Assembly (NCBI RefSeq): GCF_042650645.1
Contig: NZ_JBHSBI010000002.1
Location: 482,841 to 546,840 of the forward strand
DNA from: Nonomuraea purpurea
GTDB taxonomy: Bacteria > Actinomycetota > Actinomycetes > Streptosporangiales > Streptosporangiaceae
Reading direction: 5' to 3'
DNA: 64,000 bases
The notes beneath the pieces are model-generated. The model did not search any database and was not told where the DNA came from. It saw nothing but the letters and a program-made list of their open reading frames with translations. Shown one piece after another: positions 1-8,454 of the stretch. The translations under genes and the position numbers were made by a program. Positions within the stretch are counted from its first letter, which is position 1, and the number at the start of each line of letters is the position of its first letter.

Positions 1-385
1 GTCGGCCGGGCGACCGCGTCGGGCCTTCGGGCCCGCCGAGGAAGGTCCGGGCTCCACAGGGCAGGGTGGTCGGTAACGCCGACCCGGGGTGACCCGCGGG
101 ACAGTGCCACAGAAAGCAAACCGCCTCTCGGTCCGCCGGGAGGTAAGGGTGAAAGGGTGGTGTAAGAGACCACCAGCGCCCACGGCGACGTGGGCGGCTA
201 GGTAAACCCCACCCGGAGCAAGGTCAAGAAGGGACGCTCCCAGGAGCGTCCCGCGCGCGACGTTCGAGGGCTGCCCGCCCGAGCCGCGCGGGTAGACCGC
301 TCGAGGCCGCCGGCAACGGCGGCCCTAGATGGATGGTCGCCCCTTCAAACGAAGGACAGAACCCGGCCTACAGGCCGACTCGTCA
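1..385 (+). ncRNA. rnpB: RNase P RNA (bacterial type A), missing a few 5' bases
   Basis: This is the catalytic RNA of RNase P, which trims the 5' leader from pre-tRNAs. The conserved cores are readable: GAGGAAGGTCCGGGCTCCA near 38-58, the ACAGAAA box near 109-117, GGTAAGGGTGAAAGGGTGGTGTAAGAGACCACCAGC near 143-177, and the 3' box with ATGG and GAAGGACAGAACCC near 330-365. The first bases (GTCGGC) pair with GCCGAC at 374-379 to close helix P1, so the gene starts only a few bases before the window and ends near 385. The 5' boundary is therefore cut. Confidence 0.95.
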
Positions 386-481
386 CTACAAATCCCATCT
401 ACCAGGCGAAACGGCCAGTGCACGATCGCTGGTTCCGCTGCAGCTCCGCGAGCGGAATTGATCTCGCCACGGCCTGGGCCC

Positions 482-1420
482 TCATCGCTCGGAAACCAGT
501 GGCCGCAGGTGCCCCGGGATCAGAGCCTGTCGCAGCGGCTCACGCCATGAGTTCAGATCCGGGTTGAACACGCCGAAATCCGTGCCGAAGTCCCAGTAGG
601 CCCAGCTCATTCCCAGGCGCTCGGCCTCCGACCGCACGAACGCGGTCCATTCCACGCGAGAGGCCGCGTGGGCCTTCGAGAAGGTGCCGAACTCGCCGAG
701 GAACAACGGGAGGCCGTGCTCGCTCGCCCATGCGGCGGCCGTGGTGAGGTCGCGGCGTACGGTGGCCCGATCGGCGTCGTCGCCCCAGCGCGTGCCCAGC
801 CAGGCGTCGGCTCCCTTGACCCAGCCGGCGCCCTGGTGGGTGAAGGCGAACGGCGCGTAGTAGTGAACCGTGGCCATCAAATGGTCGTCCTGCGGGAGGT
901 CCAGCTGCGCGAGCGCGTCGATGTCGTTCATCCGCGCCGGGCCGATGAGCACGGTGCGGTCCGGGTTCGACTCGCGTACGACAGCCAACGCCTTCGCGGC
1001 CAGCCCGTTCCACCGCTCCGGCGTCATCGGGTCGCGGGGCTCGTTGAGCAGTTCGAAGCAGAGTGGCTCCGAATGGTCCGCGTAGCGCGGCGCGATCTGC
1101 CGCCAGAGCGCGAGGAATCGTCCCTCGTGCTGGTCGGGGGCGGCGCAGACCTCGTCATAGTGGTGGACGTTGATGACGACGTTCAGGCCGCGCCGGAGGG
1201 CGCCGTTCACCGCTCGGTCCACTCGGTCGAAGAAGGCCGGATCGATCCGGTACGGCGGGGTCTCGGCGGCGTGCGCCGACCAGCGGACGGGAAGGCGAAC
1301 GGTGTCGAACCCGGCCAGCGCCACCTCGTCGAAGTACCGCTCCTCAAGCCGGAAGCCGGGCTCGCCCTCACCACGAGCGTCCAGCGCGTTGCCGAAATTG
1401 ACGCCCCGCCCCAGCCGCAT
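482..1420 (-). CDS. glycoside hydrolase family 5 (endoglucanase-like)
   Basis: The 312-residue protein is a compact single-domain GH5 (beta/alpha)8 barrel, a retaining hydrolase of beta-1,4-linked glucans or mannans. The start GRGVNFGNALD is typical of the family. TVRLPVRW (near residue 40) supplies the conserved Arg. The HH pair near 86, the proton donor E127 in LLNEP, the HYY near 186 and the nucleophile E243 in GEFG are all present, so it should be active. There is no signal peptide, carbohydrate-binding module or linker, so it either acts inside the cell or leaves by another route. It stands alone, convergent with rnpB and downstream of the TetR gene on the same strand. The substrate cannot be read from sequence. 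Confidence 0.9.
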   Translation of the reverse strand: MRLGRGVNFGNALDARGEGEPGFRLEERYFDEVALAGFDTVRLPVRWSAHAAETPPYRIDPAFFDRVDRAVNGALRRGLNVVINVHHYDEVCAAPDQHEGRFLALWRQIAPRYADHSEPLCFELLNEPRDPMTPERWNGLAAKALAVVRESNPDRTVLIGPARMNDIDALAQLDLPQDDHLMATVHYYAPFAFTHQGAGWVKGADAWLGTRWGDDADRATVRRDLTTAAAWASEHGLPLFLGEFGTFSKAHAASRVEWTAFVRSEAERLGMSWAYWDFGTDFGVFNPDLNSWREPLRQALIPGHLRPLVSER

Positions 1421-1480
1421 GCTCCTGCGTCCCTTCTCTCGCCCGGCAAACGTACATCACGCGAAGGTCTCAGAGCGTGG

Positions 1481-2248
1481 CTACCGCGTGCGGCCGTCCT
1501 GGTCGAGTTCGGCCAGTCCGGCCAGAATCCGGTCCAGGCCGAACTGGAAGTCTTCGGTGGTGTAGCCGATTGAGCCGGTGTTCGCCTGATCGCCGAAGAG
1601 CCGGCAGAACATGGGATACCGATCCGGCGTCATGACCCCTCCGAGAAACCGGAAGTAGTCGCCTCCCGCACCGTCGGCGATAATCGGGTCCAGGGTGAGA
1701 CGGGCCTGCTCGCGGACGTAGCCGGAGATCAGGGTGACGGCGCGGAGCTGGTCGGGGGAGCTCAGGGTGGTCCGGGACAGCGCCCTGAGCATGTGCTCTC
1801 CCCACAGCAGTTCGTTCGGCATGTTCGGCGGGCCGGACGTGGGCACCTGCAGGGCCCATGGATGCCGCCGGTAGAGGTCGTAGATCTGCCAGGCGATGCC
1901 GGCGAGAGAATCACGCCAGCGTTCGGAGCCGGGCGGCAGGTCAGGAGGTGGCTCGGTGGCGGCATCGCGCATCACCATCACCAGGTCGTCCTTGGAGCGG
2001 ACGTGCCGGTACAGCGAGGTCGTCGCGGCGCCGAGGGCGGAGGCGACGCGAGCCAGCGATACCGCGGCGAGCCCTTCGTTGTCGGCGATGTCGATCGCGG
2101 CTGTGACGATTCGCTCCAGGGTGAGGCCCGGCCGCGGACCTGGCCGGCGTTCGTCGGCTGCCTGGGCGCGTCTGCGGGCCGCGTCACCAGAGGCGCGCCA
2201 GGCCAGTTCGATGCCCGCCGGCGTGCGTGTCCTGTGCTGCTCGCCCAT
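1481..2248 (-). CDS. TetR family transcriptional regulator
   Basis: A 255-residue TetR repressor. The DNA-binding helices lie at about residues 44-90, with the recognition helix followed by the typical TSLYRHVRSKDDL. The C-terminal half is a TetR-C ligand-binding and dimerisation domain with a PWAL motif. I place the start at the ATG of MGEQH (2248); a longer reading frame would run through the palindromic operator at 2291-2338. It is divergent from the membrane protein at 2356, so it very likely represses both itself and that gene. The ligand is unknown. Confidence 0.9.
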   Translation of the reverse strand: MGEQHRTRTPAGIELAWRASGDAARRRAQAADERRPGPRPGLTLERIVTAAIDIADNEGLAAVSLARVASALGAATTSLYRHVRSKDDLVMVMRDAATEPPPDLPPGSERWRDSLAGIAWQIYDLYRRHPWALQVPTSGPPNMPNELLWGEHMLRALSRTTLSSPDQLRAVTLISGYVREQARLTLDPIIADGAGGDYFRFLGGVMTPDRYPMFCRLFGDQANTGSIGYTTEDFQFGLDRILAGLAELDQDGRTR

Positions 2249-2290
2249 CGTGGCCGTCTCCCTGTGCTGCTCTGCCGTCCCGGCAAGTCT

Positions 2291-2338
2291 ATAGTGGCGT
2301 ATGTTGTTCGCCACTATGGCGAACAACATACGCCACTA
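2291..2338. promoter_or_regulatory. Long perfect inverted repeat, TetR operator between divergent genes
   Basis: Bases 2292-2312 and 2318-2338 form a perfect 21-bp inverted repeat around a 5-base spacer. Within it the 8-mer TAGTGGCG or its complement occurs three times (2292-2299, 2309-2316, 2331-2338), giving overlapping dyads. It fills the gap between the TetR start (2248) and the ribosome site of the membrane protein gene (2342-2354). This is the expected place for an autoregulatory TetR operator, probably binding two dimers. Confidence 0.85.
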
Positions 2339-2355
2339 GGTGGACGGAGAAGGGC

Positions 2356-3027
2356 ATGCGAAAGCGGACATCGGTAGCGTCGGTGGGGATGTGGGCCGGC
2401 GGTGGCTACGCCGCCCTGTCGCTGGTCTACCTGGTGGTTCTCACGGTGATGATGGCGCGAGGGTTGCCGTTTCCGCCCCAGGAGCCCTTCACGACCACCT
2501 TCCACGCGATCATGATGCTCGCGGTCCTGGCCATGGTGCCGCTGTGGTGCGCCGTCCATCTCGCCACCCCGGCGGACAAACAGGTGTTCACGCTCATCTC
2601 CCTGGCGTTCGTCGTCATGCTGGCCGTGGTCGTCTGCGCCAACCGGTTCGTGGGGCTGACGATGGTCAGGCAGAGTCCCGGCCTGGGCAGGACGGCGGGA
2701 CTGGAGTGGTTCCAGCCCTACGGCTGGCCGTCGCTGACGTTCGCCTTCGAGATGCTCGGCTGGGGGGTATTCTTCTCCCTGGCCTGCCTCTTCCTGGCCC
2801 CGGCGTTCCGCGTTCGCGGACTCGAACGCGGCATCTCCGTGATCTTCGCGACCGTGGGCGTGCTCAGCCTGGGCGGAGCGCTCGGGCTCTTCGCCAACTC
2901 CACTGCGGTGATGGGCGCGATCGCACCGCTGGCGTGGGGGTTGGGGCCCGCCGTCGTCGTCGTCCTGGTCATGCTCTGGCTGCACCGGCGCGCCGGTAGC
3001 GGTCAAGCCCTTACGAAGGGGATCTGA
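2356..3027 (+). CDS. Multipass membrane protein, probable TetR target
   Basis: The 223-residue product is almost entirely hydrophobic helices, with about six membrane segments (near 12-35, 50-70, 80-100, 125-150, 165-185, 195-215). I do not recognise a transport or enzyme family. The start ATG at 2356 is preceded by GGACGGAGAAGGG, a good ribosome site; an upstream reading frame would cross the operator. Its position opposite a TetR gene and next to its palindrome suggests an efflux or stress membrane protein induced by the TetR ligand, which is inference. Confidence 0.75.
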   Translation: MRKRTSVASVGMWAGGGYAALSLVYLVVLTVMMARGLPFPPQEPFTTTFHAIMMLAVLAMVPLWCAVHLATPADKQVFTLISLAFVVMLAVVVCANRFVGLTMVRQSPGLGRTAGLEWFQPYGWPSLTFAFEMLGWGVFFSLACLFLAPAFRVRGLERGISVIFATVGVLSLGGALGLFANSTAVMGAIAPLAWGLGPAVVVVLVMLWLHRRAGSGQALTKGI

Positions 3028-3029
3028 GG

Positions 3030-3101
3030 CCTCGTCGACCGGGTTCGAACCGGCGTCCACCCGGTCCCGAGCCGGGCGCTCTACCGGTGAGCTACGGCGT
3101 G
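3030..3101 (-). tRNA. tRNA-Pro(CGG)-like, probably a degenerate tRNA
   Basis: Read on the minus strand this is a cloverleaf. The D arm is GCTC/GAGC, the anticodon arm CCCGG-CTCGGGA-CCGGG gives anticodon CGG, and the T arm is GCCGG-TTCGAAC-CCGGT. The acceptor stem (CACGCCG against CGACGAG) has only five of seven pairs, with A-A and C-A mismatches, and no CCA is encoded. The good D, anticodon and T arms but damaged acceptor suggest a tRNA pseudogene or an atypical tRNA. It begins three bases after the stop of the preceding gene. Confidence 0.5.
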
Positions 3102-3145
3102 GTCGTGTCCAGTCTGCTCAACACAGGTCAGCTTGCGCCACTCCT

Positions 3146-3364
3146 TTACGCGGGGTGATCCTTCACCGGCACGACCCCGGATCGGAGCCCGTGCAGGGCG
3201 TCGGCGGCCAGTTCCTCCTTCACGTGCTTGCCGCTGAAGACACCCGCCCGGCGCAGCAGTGCCGCCCACACCGGATCGGCGACGGTGACGCCGTGCACCA
3301 GTTCCGGCGTGGGCCGGAACGCGGCCGTGGCGCGTCGCGGCGCGCTCCCGGCGGTTGCGGTTTC
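3146..3364 (-). pseudogene. C-terminal gene remnant without a start codon
   Basis: On the minus strand a frame is open from 3364 to the TAA at 3146-3148. It has high-GC third positions and protein-like composition (it contains PELVHGVTVADPVWAALLRR and KHVKEELAADALHGL), but it is closed upstream by a TGA at 3365-3367 and has no sensible start. It looks like the tail of a lost gene. I do not recognise the family. Its position beside a damaged tRNA hints at a past integration or excision. Confidence 0.35.
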
Positions 3365-3409
3365 TCATGGCCGCCATCGTGACGAGGTCCGTCGCCGGGA
3401 TCGACTGGT

Positions 3410-4012
3410 TTATCCGTGGATCACGCGGTATGTCAGGTGGGTGACGAGGGCGGTGCCCGACACGTCGCCGAGCGGTTCAAGGGTGGTGTCCCCGACGCCG
3501 TCGAACAGCCGCTCGCCCCTGCCGAGGATCACCGGGGCGACGTGCACGCGCAGCTCGTCGATGAGCCCCGCGGCCAGGTACTGGTTTATTGTCTGCGCGC
3601 CGCCCGCGATGGAGACGTCGCGGCCGCCGGCCGCCTCGCGCGCCTGAGCGAGGGCCGCCTCGATCCCCTCGGTGACGAACGTGAACGTCGTGCCGCCTTT
3701 CATGGGCAACGGCTCCCGAGGGTGATGGGTGAGAACGAAGACCGGCGCGTGGTAGGGCGGCTCCTCACCCCACCACCCCCGCCAGTCCATGTCCCAGGCG
3801 TCGCGACCGGGGCCGAACATGTTGCGGCCCATGATGAAGGCGCCCGCCGCGGTGATGCCCTCGATGACCTCGGCGTGCGCCTCGGGCTCTTCGAACATCC
3901 ACTGGTGCAGACGATCGCCCACGCCATCGCCGAAGGGGTTGTCCAGAGTCTGGTTCAGCCCCGCCACGAAGCCGTCGAGGGACGCCGCCACGTCACAGGT
4001 GACCTTGCTCAT
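3410..4012 (-). CDS. Dihydrofolate reductase family / RibD C-terminal-type reductase
   Basis: The 200-residue protein starts MSKVTCDVAASLDGFVAG, the beta-strand and loop that open RibD_C or YwjB-type reductases. It carries the family nucleotide-binding segment GGRDVSIAGGA near residue 130 and ends with the ELRVHVAPVILGRGERLF motif. These proteins bind NADPH; most copies are uncharacterised reductases rather than folate enzymes. It is divergent from the ECF41 sigma factor and may be part of that sigma factor's neighbourhood. Confidence 0.85.
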   Translation of the reverse strand: MSKVTCDVAASLDGFVAGLNQTLDNPFGDGVGDRLHQWMFEEPEAHAEVIEGITAAGAFIMGRNMFGPGRDAWDMDWRGWWGEEPPYHAPVFVLTHHPREPLPMKGGTTFTFVTEGIEAALAQAREAAGGRDVSIAGGAQTINQYLAAGLIDELRVHVAPVILGRGERLFDGVGDTTLEPLGDVSGTALVTHLTYRVIHG

Positions 4013-4121
4013 CTCACTGTCCTCCCAGGTTCCGGCGCTCGTCTCGCGCCGCTCACGAGGGAGTCGGAGCCGCCCGCTCGTTCTCTACATACCTGGCGTG
4101 GACAGCGTCTCAATAATCTGA

Positions 4122-4148
4122 CGTCACAGTTTGGCGGGGTATCTCGTC
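4122..4148 (+). promoter_or_regulatory. ECF41-type autoregulatory promoter
   Basis: CGTCACA at 4122-4128 and CGTC at 4145-4148 are separated by exactly 16 bases. The known target promoter of ECF41 sigma factors is TGTCACA, 16 bases, CGTC, so only the first base differs. It sits 45 bases upstream of the sigma factor start at 4193 and points toward it, as expected for positive autoregulation. Confidence 0.8.
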
Positions 4149-4192
4149 GATCTGATGAGGGCAGCTGCGACACAAGGGGAGCCGGCGAGACC

Positions 4193-5104
4193 ATGACCAT
4201 CCATTCCGATCCGAGCCTGAGCACGCTCGTGAGCGAGCGGCGCCAGTTGATCAATCTCGCCTACCGCCTTCTCGGCTCCCTGGCCGACGCCGAGGACGTC
4301 GTGCAGGAGACCTACGCCCGCTGGTACGCCATGTCCCGCCCGCAGCAGGAGGCCATCGAATCGCCCGGCGCCTGGTTGATGACGGTCGCCAGCCGAGTCT
4401 GCCTCGACCTGCTCGGCTCGGCCAGGGTCCGTCGCGAGAGCTACGTGGGCGAATGGATCCCCGAGCCGCTGCCCGACCGCAGCGAGTGGGCCGGCGGGCG
4501 GACGGCCGACCCGGCCGACCGGGTCACCCTCGACGAGTCGGTCAACATGGCCTTCCTCGTCGTGCTCGAATCGATGACCCCGGCCGAGCGCGTCGTGTTC
4601 GTCCTGCACGACGTCTTCCGCTACCCCTTCGCCGAGGTGGCCGAGATCGTCGGTCGCACCCCGGGAGCCTGCCGCCAGTTGGCCTCCTCGGCCCGCCGCC
4701 GTATCCGCGCAGCTCAGGCCCCCTCCGCTCCGGCCGCCCAGCGGGCCGGCATCGTCAGGAACTTCAAGCAGGCGTGGGAGGCCAAGGACATCGACGCCCT
4801 CATCGGCCTGCTCGACCCCGACGCCACGGGGATCGTCGACGGCGGTGGCCTGGTCAGCGCCAGGCTCCGCCCGCTCGAAGGCGGCGAGCGGGTCGCGCGC
4901 TACGCCGTCGACCTCCTTGGCAGGGTGCCCGGTCTGACGCTTTTGGAGCGCCGGGTCAACGGCCAGCCCGGTCTGGTGGCCCAGCGGGACGGCGTCACCG
5001 TGGTGGTGATCGCCTTCGAGATCGAAGGCGACCGGATCAAGCACCTTTGGGGGGTGCGCAACCCCGACAAGCTCCGGCCGTGGGCCACGGTGAACCTCGC
5101 GTAG
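4193..5104 (+). CDS. ECF41 family RNA polymerase sigma factor (SigJ-like) with SnoaL-like C-terminal domain
   Basis: 303 residues. Sigma region 2 is at about 10-75, region 4 at about 120-175, and a SnoaL/NTF2-like domain at about 185-300. All three ECF41 signatures are present: WIPEP (88-92) between the sigma regions, DGGG (216-219) in the extension and NPDKL (290-294) near the end. In this family the C-terminal domain contacts the core sigma domains and tunes activity in place of an anti-sigma factor, and none is found nearby. The start at 4193 fits the promoter at 4122-4148. The convergent epimerase gene is a typical ECF41 neighbour type. Confidence 0.93.
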   Translation: MTIHSDPSLSTLVSERRQLINLAYRLLGSLADAEDVVQETYARWYAMSRPQQEAIESPGAWLMTVASRVCLDLLGSARVRRESYVGEWIPEPLPDRSEWAGGRTADPADRVTLDESVNMAFLVVLESMTPAERVVFVLHDVFRYPFAEVAEIVGRTPGACRQLASSARRRIRAAQAPSAPAAQRAGIVRNFKQAWEAKDIDALIGLLDPDATGIVDGGGLVSARLRPLEGGERVARYAVDLLGRVPGLTLLERRVNGQPGLVAQRDGVTVVVIAFEIEGDRIKHLWGVRNPDKLRPWATVNLA

Positions 5105-5127
5105 CGGGCGCCCCCGTCTGCGGAGGA

Positions 5128-6135
5128 TTACGCGGAACGGGCGGCCCACGCCGCCAGGATGGCGGCTTCCTTCTCCGCCGCCATGCCGTGTTTGCCGAAC
5201 TCGCGCTCGCCCTCGGGGATCTCGCGGAGCCAGGCCCACGTGTCGCCTACGGTGTCGGCGAGCGGACGGACACGCAGCCCGGCCGCCTCCGCCCTGGCCG
5301 TGGGCACATTCCAGAAGTTATCGGTACCGGTCGACGGCGGGACGCTCCACAGCGGCAGTTCGACGAACGCGCCCGCCCCCTGCTCCACCAGGAAGTCGTC
5401 GTCCACCCAGACGAGCTCCGCGCCGGAGCCCGTCACCCGTGCGCACAGCTCCAGCCACTCGCCGAAGCCGGCCCCGCCGGCGGGCCCCGACACCAGGAAC
5501 CGCCCGGACGTGCCGCGTTCCGCCGCGTCGAGCGTGAAGATCGCCACGTCGCGCGCGTCCACGAGCTGCAGCCGCGCCTCCGGATCGCCCGGCGCGAGCA
5601 CCCGCCCGCCCTTCGAGATCCGGGTCAGCCACCACGGGAGCCTGCCGACGCGCTCTCCTGGGCCCAGGATCACGCCCGGCCGGACGGTCAGCACGGCACC
5701 GTCGAACCCCTGCTCGACCGCCCGCTCGCAGCCCGCCTTCCGCACGCCGTAGTCGCCGTCGTCAGGACCCGCGTCGGATGCGCAGGGCCACCCGTCGGGG
5801 TCTTCGCCTGCGGGATTGCCGGGGAAGCCGTCGACGGCCGAGACACTCGACACGAACGCGTACACCCCGGCATGCCCGGACAGCGCCCGCGCCGACTCGC
5901 CCACGACCCTCGGCACGTAGCCGCTGGTGTCGACCACGAGGTCCCACGAGCGGCCCTCGGCCAGTCGCTCCAGGTCGGCGCGAACCTCCCTGTCGCCGCG
6001 CACGGCCTCGGCCCCGGGCACGTCGGGCCCGCTCCGCCCCCTGTTGAACGTCGTGACCTCGTGCCCTCGCGCCAGCGCCTCCTCGACGACCGCCCGCCCC
6101 AGGAACACCGACCCGCCGATCACCAGAACCTTCAT
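5128..6135 (-). CDS. NAD-dependent epimerase/dehydratase (extended SDR)
   Basis: 335 residues with a Rossmann start (KVLVIGGSVFLG) that binds NAD(P) and a YGVRK that matches the SDR Tyr-x3-Lys catalytic pair, with SSVSAVDG supplying the Ser. This belongs to the actinobacterial reductase-like extended SDR group of unknown substrate. It starts five bases after the stop of the SulP-carbonic anhydrase gene, so the two are likely cotranscribed leftward. It is convergent with the ECF41 sigma gene, whose regulons often include such oxidoreductases; I see no ECF41 promoter directly in front of it. Confidence 0.85.
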   Translation of the reverse strand: MKVLVIGGSVFLGRAVVEEALARGHEVTTFNRGRSGPDVPGAEAVRGDREVRADLERLAEGRSWDLVVDTSGYVPRVVGESARALSGHAGVYAFVSSVSAVDGFPGNPAGEDPDGWPCASDAGPDDGDYGVRKAGCERAVEQGFDGAVLTVRPGVILGPGERVGRLPWWLTRISKGGRVLAPGDPEARLQLVDARDVAIFTLDAAERGTSGRFLVSGPAGGAGFGEWLELCARVTGSGAELVWVDDDFLVEQGAGAFVELPLWSVPPSTGTDNFWNVPTARAEAAGLRVRPLADTVGDTWAWLREIPEGEREFGKHGMAAEKEAAILAAWAARSA

Positions 6136-6139
6136 GGGT

Positions 6140-8371
6140 TCATTCTTCGCCCGCCGCGACCCTGCGATCGGCCATCTTCACTGACAGCGGAGAGCGCAGC
6201 GGCGGCACCATGTGCACCCGGGCCGAGCCGATGTCGAAGAACAGCCCGACCAGCTCCAGCTTGCCCGCCCTGATCTGCTCGTCGACCTTCCGGTAGGTGC
6301 GCAGGTTCTCCAACTGCTGCTGCACGTTGACCCGGCACAGCACGTCCAGCGCCCCGCTGTGCAGCCGGTCGCCCTCGGTGTCGATGAACCTGGCCAGGCT
6401 GTGGTCGCCGTGCCGCAGCCACCTGCGCAGCCCCGGCAGGCTGCCCGCCTGCACGCCGCCGCTCAGCACCCCCGCCATCGCACCGCACCCCGAGTGCCCG
6501 CACACCGTGATCGTGTGCACGCCCAGCACCTGCGTGGCGTACTCGATCGCCGCCACCACCGAGTCGTCGTGGGGCTCGGACCCCCTGCGGGGCACCAGGT
6601 TGCCGATGTTGCGCACCGTGAACAGGTCGCCGGGCCCGCTCGCCGTGATCAGGCTCGGCACGATCCTGGAGTCGGCGCAGGTGATGAACAGGTGCGACGG
6701 CTGCTGCTTGCGTGCCAGCTCGGTGAAGATCGGCCGCACCAGCGGCGCCGTATGCCGGTGGAACTCCCGCGCCCCCGCCGTGAGCAGGCACTCCGCCTCG
6801 TCGTTGACCGGCGCGGACGGCCGGACGGTGCGGCGGCGGTGCGCCCACGGCAACCACCAGCGGTCCGGCGCCTTGGGCGGCGACTTGACGGGGAACATGC
6901 GCACCCCGCTGGCCGCCAGCGTGTACCACTCGTCGTGCAGCTCGTCGATGTCCACCGTGCCGCCCATGCGCTCGTGGTCGAGCCGCCAGGAGTGGATGGC
7001 CTCGAAGGCGCCGTTGTCCATGAAGTCGATGTTCAGGTCGAGGTCCACGGCCGCGCCCGCCGGGATCGTCCGCAGCTCGTGCGTCAGCCTCGGCACGCCC
7101 AGGAACGTCAGCGACCCCGAGATCGTCACGTGCAGCCGTCCGTCGCGGTCCTCGTGCTTCAGCACGGTGACCCAGGTCAGGCGGCGCAACGCCAGCAGCG
7201 CCGCCAGCGCCAGCCCCGCCAGCACCCCTTCGGCCAGCCCCAGCAGGATCACCGCGATCAGCGTCACCACGTACACGGGCACCTCGCCGTGCCCGTGCAC
7301 CTTCTTGATGTGGCCCAGGTTCACCATCTGCACGCCGATGAACACCAGCAGCGCCGCCAGCGCCTCCAGCGGGATGAGCTGGATCGCCCAGCCGAACCCG
7401 AGCGCGAACATCAGCACCCACGCCCCGTGCAGCATGGTCGACCATCGGGTACGGGCGCCCGCCTGCACGTTGGCGGTGCTGCGCACGATCACCCCGGCCA
7501 CCGGCAGGCCGCCGAGCGCGCCGGAGACCATGTTGGCCACGCCCTGGCCGGTCAGCTCCTGGTCGAGGTCGGCGCGGCGTCCGCCGTGCAGGCCGTCGAC
7601 CGCCACGCAGCACAGCAGCGACTCGCACCCGGCCAGCAGCGCCACCAGCAGCACCGCCCCCACCACCAGGTGCCAGTCGCCCTGCGGCAGTACCGGGAAG
7701 GCCCACTCGGTGATGCTGCCGGACAGGTCCACGCGCGAGACGTCCCAGTTGAACCACCAGGCTGTCATCCCCGCCGCGAACAGTGCCGCCAGCGGCGCCG
7801 GCACCGCCTTGATCTGCTTCGGCAGGCGCGTCCACAGGGCCAGCACGGTGATCGTGAGCAGGCCGACGGCGACCTTGTGCCCGTGCAGGTCGGCGATCTG
7901 GCCAGGGAGCTCGATCAGGTTCGCCACCGCGGAACGTTGCGAGCTGCCGCCCAGCACCACGTGGAGCTGGGCGAGGGCGATGATCACGCCGACGCCCGCC
8001 AGCATGCCGTGGATGACGGCGGGCGACACCGCGAGCGCGGCCCTGGCCGCCTTGAACATCCCCAGCAGCAGTTGGACGGCTCCCGCCAGCAGGGTGATCA
8101 TGCAGGTGGCGCGCCATCCGTACGTCTGCACGAGATCCACGACCACCAGCGACAAACCCGCGGCGGGCCCGCTCACCTGGACGGCCGAGCCGCCCAGCGC
8201 TCCGCCCACCAGGCCGCCCACCGCGGCGGCTATCAGGCCCGCGGCCAGCGGTGCCCCGGAGGCCATCGCGATGCCCAGCGAAAGGGGCACCGCGACGAGG
8301 AAAACCACGAGCGAGGCTGGCACGTCGTGGCGGAGGGTGCTCAGCCAGCTACTCTTCGTGTCGCGGATCAT
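6140..8371 (-). CDS. SulP anion transporter fused to beta-carbonic anhydrase
   Basis: 743 residues in three parts. Residues 1 to about 400 form a SulP transporter core with repeated hydrophobic helices, about 405-505 a STAS-like domain, and about 545-715 a complete beta-carbonic anhydrase. The zinc ligands C565, H626 and C629 and the D567-R569 pair of CADSR are intact, so the enzyme part should be active. Such fusions are thought to move bicarbonate and interconvert it with CO2 at the membrane. It lies upstream of and close to the epimerase gene. Confidence 0.93.
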   Translation of the reverse strand: MIRDTKSSWLSTLRHDVPASLVVFLVAVPLSLGIAMASGAPLAAGLIAAAVGGLVGGALGGSAVQVSGPAAGLSLVVVDLVQTYGWRATCMITLLAGAVQLLLGMFKAARAALAVSPAVIHGMLAGVGVIIALAQLHVVLGGSSQRSAVANLIELPGQIADLHGHKVAVGLLTITVLALWTRLPKQIKAVPAPLAALFAAGMTAWWFNWDVSRVDLSGSITEWAFPVLPQGDWHLVVGAVLLVALLAGCESLLCCVAVDGLHGGRRADLDQELTGQGVANMVSGALGGLPVAGVIVRSTANVQAGARTRWSTMLHGAWVLMFALGFGWAIQLIPLEALAALLVFIGVQMVNLGHIKKVHGHGEVPVYVVTLIAVILLGLAEGVLAGLALAALLALRRLTWVTVLKHEDRDGRLHVTISGSLTFLGVPRLTHELRTIPAGAAVDLDLNIDFMDNGAFEAIHSWRLDHERMGGTVDIDELHDEWYTLAASGVRMFPVKSPPKAPDRWWLPWAHRRRTVRPSAPVNDEAECLLTAGAREFHRHTAPLVRPIFTELARKQQPSHLFITCADSRIVPSLITASGPGDLFTVRNIGNLVPRRGSEPHDDSVVAAIEYATQVLGVHTITVCGHSGCGAMAGVLSGGVQAGSLPGLRRWLRHGDHSLARFIDTEGDRLHSGALDVLCRVNVQQQLENLRTYRKVDEQIRAGKLELVGLFFDIGSARVHMVPPLRSPLSVKMADRRVAAGEE

Positions 8372-8418
8372 GGAGCAAACCCTATTGCTCCGTCGCCCCC
8401 GCTTTAGGGGCGCGTCAC

Positions 8419-8433
8419 ATGGGTTTTACCCAT
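8419..8433. promoter_or_regulatory. Short inverted repeat upstream of the SulP gene
   Basis: ATGGGT-TTT-ACCCAT is a perfect 6-bp dyad in the 83-base gap between the membrane protein gene (stop at 8455) and the SulP start at 8371. It could be an operator for the transporter or a weak terminator remnant; nothing distinguishes the two. Confidence 0.35.
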
Positions 8434-8454
8434 TAATGGCACTCTGGCCGGAGA

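Noticed and set aside
2227..2355. Longer start for the membrane protein at 2356
   Set aside because: The extension would read through the TetR gene start and the palindromic operator; the ATG at 2356 has a good ribosome site.
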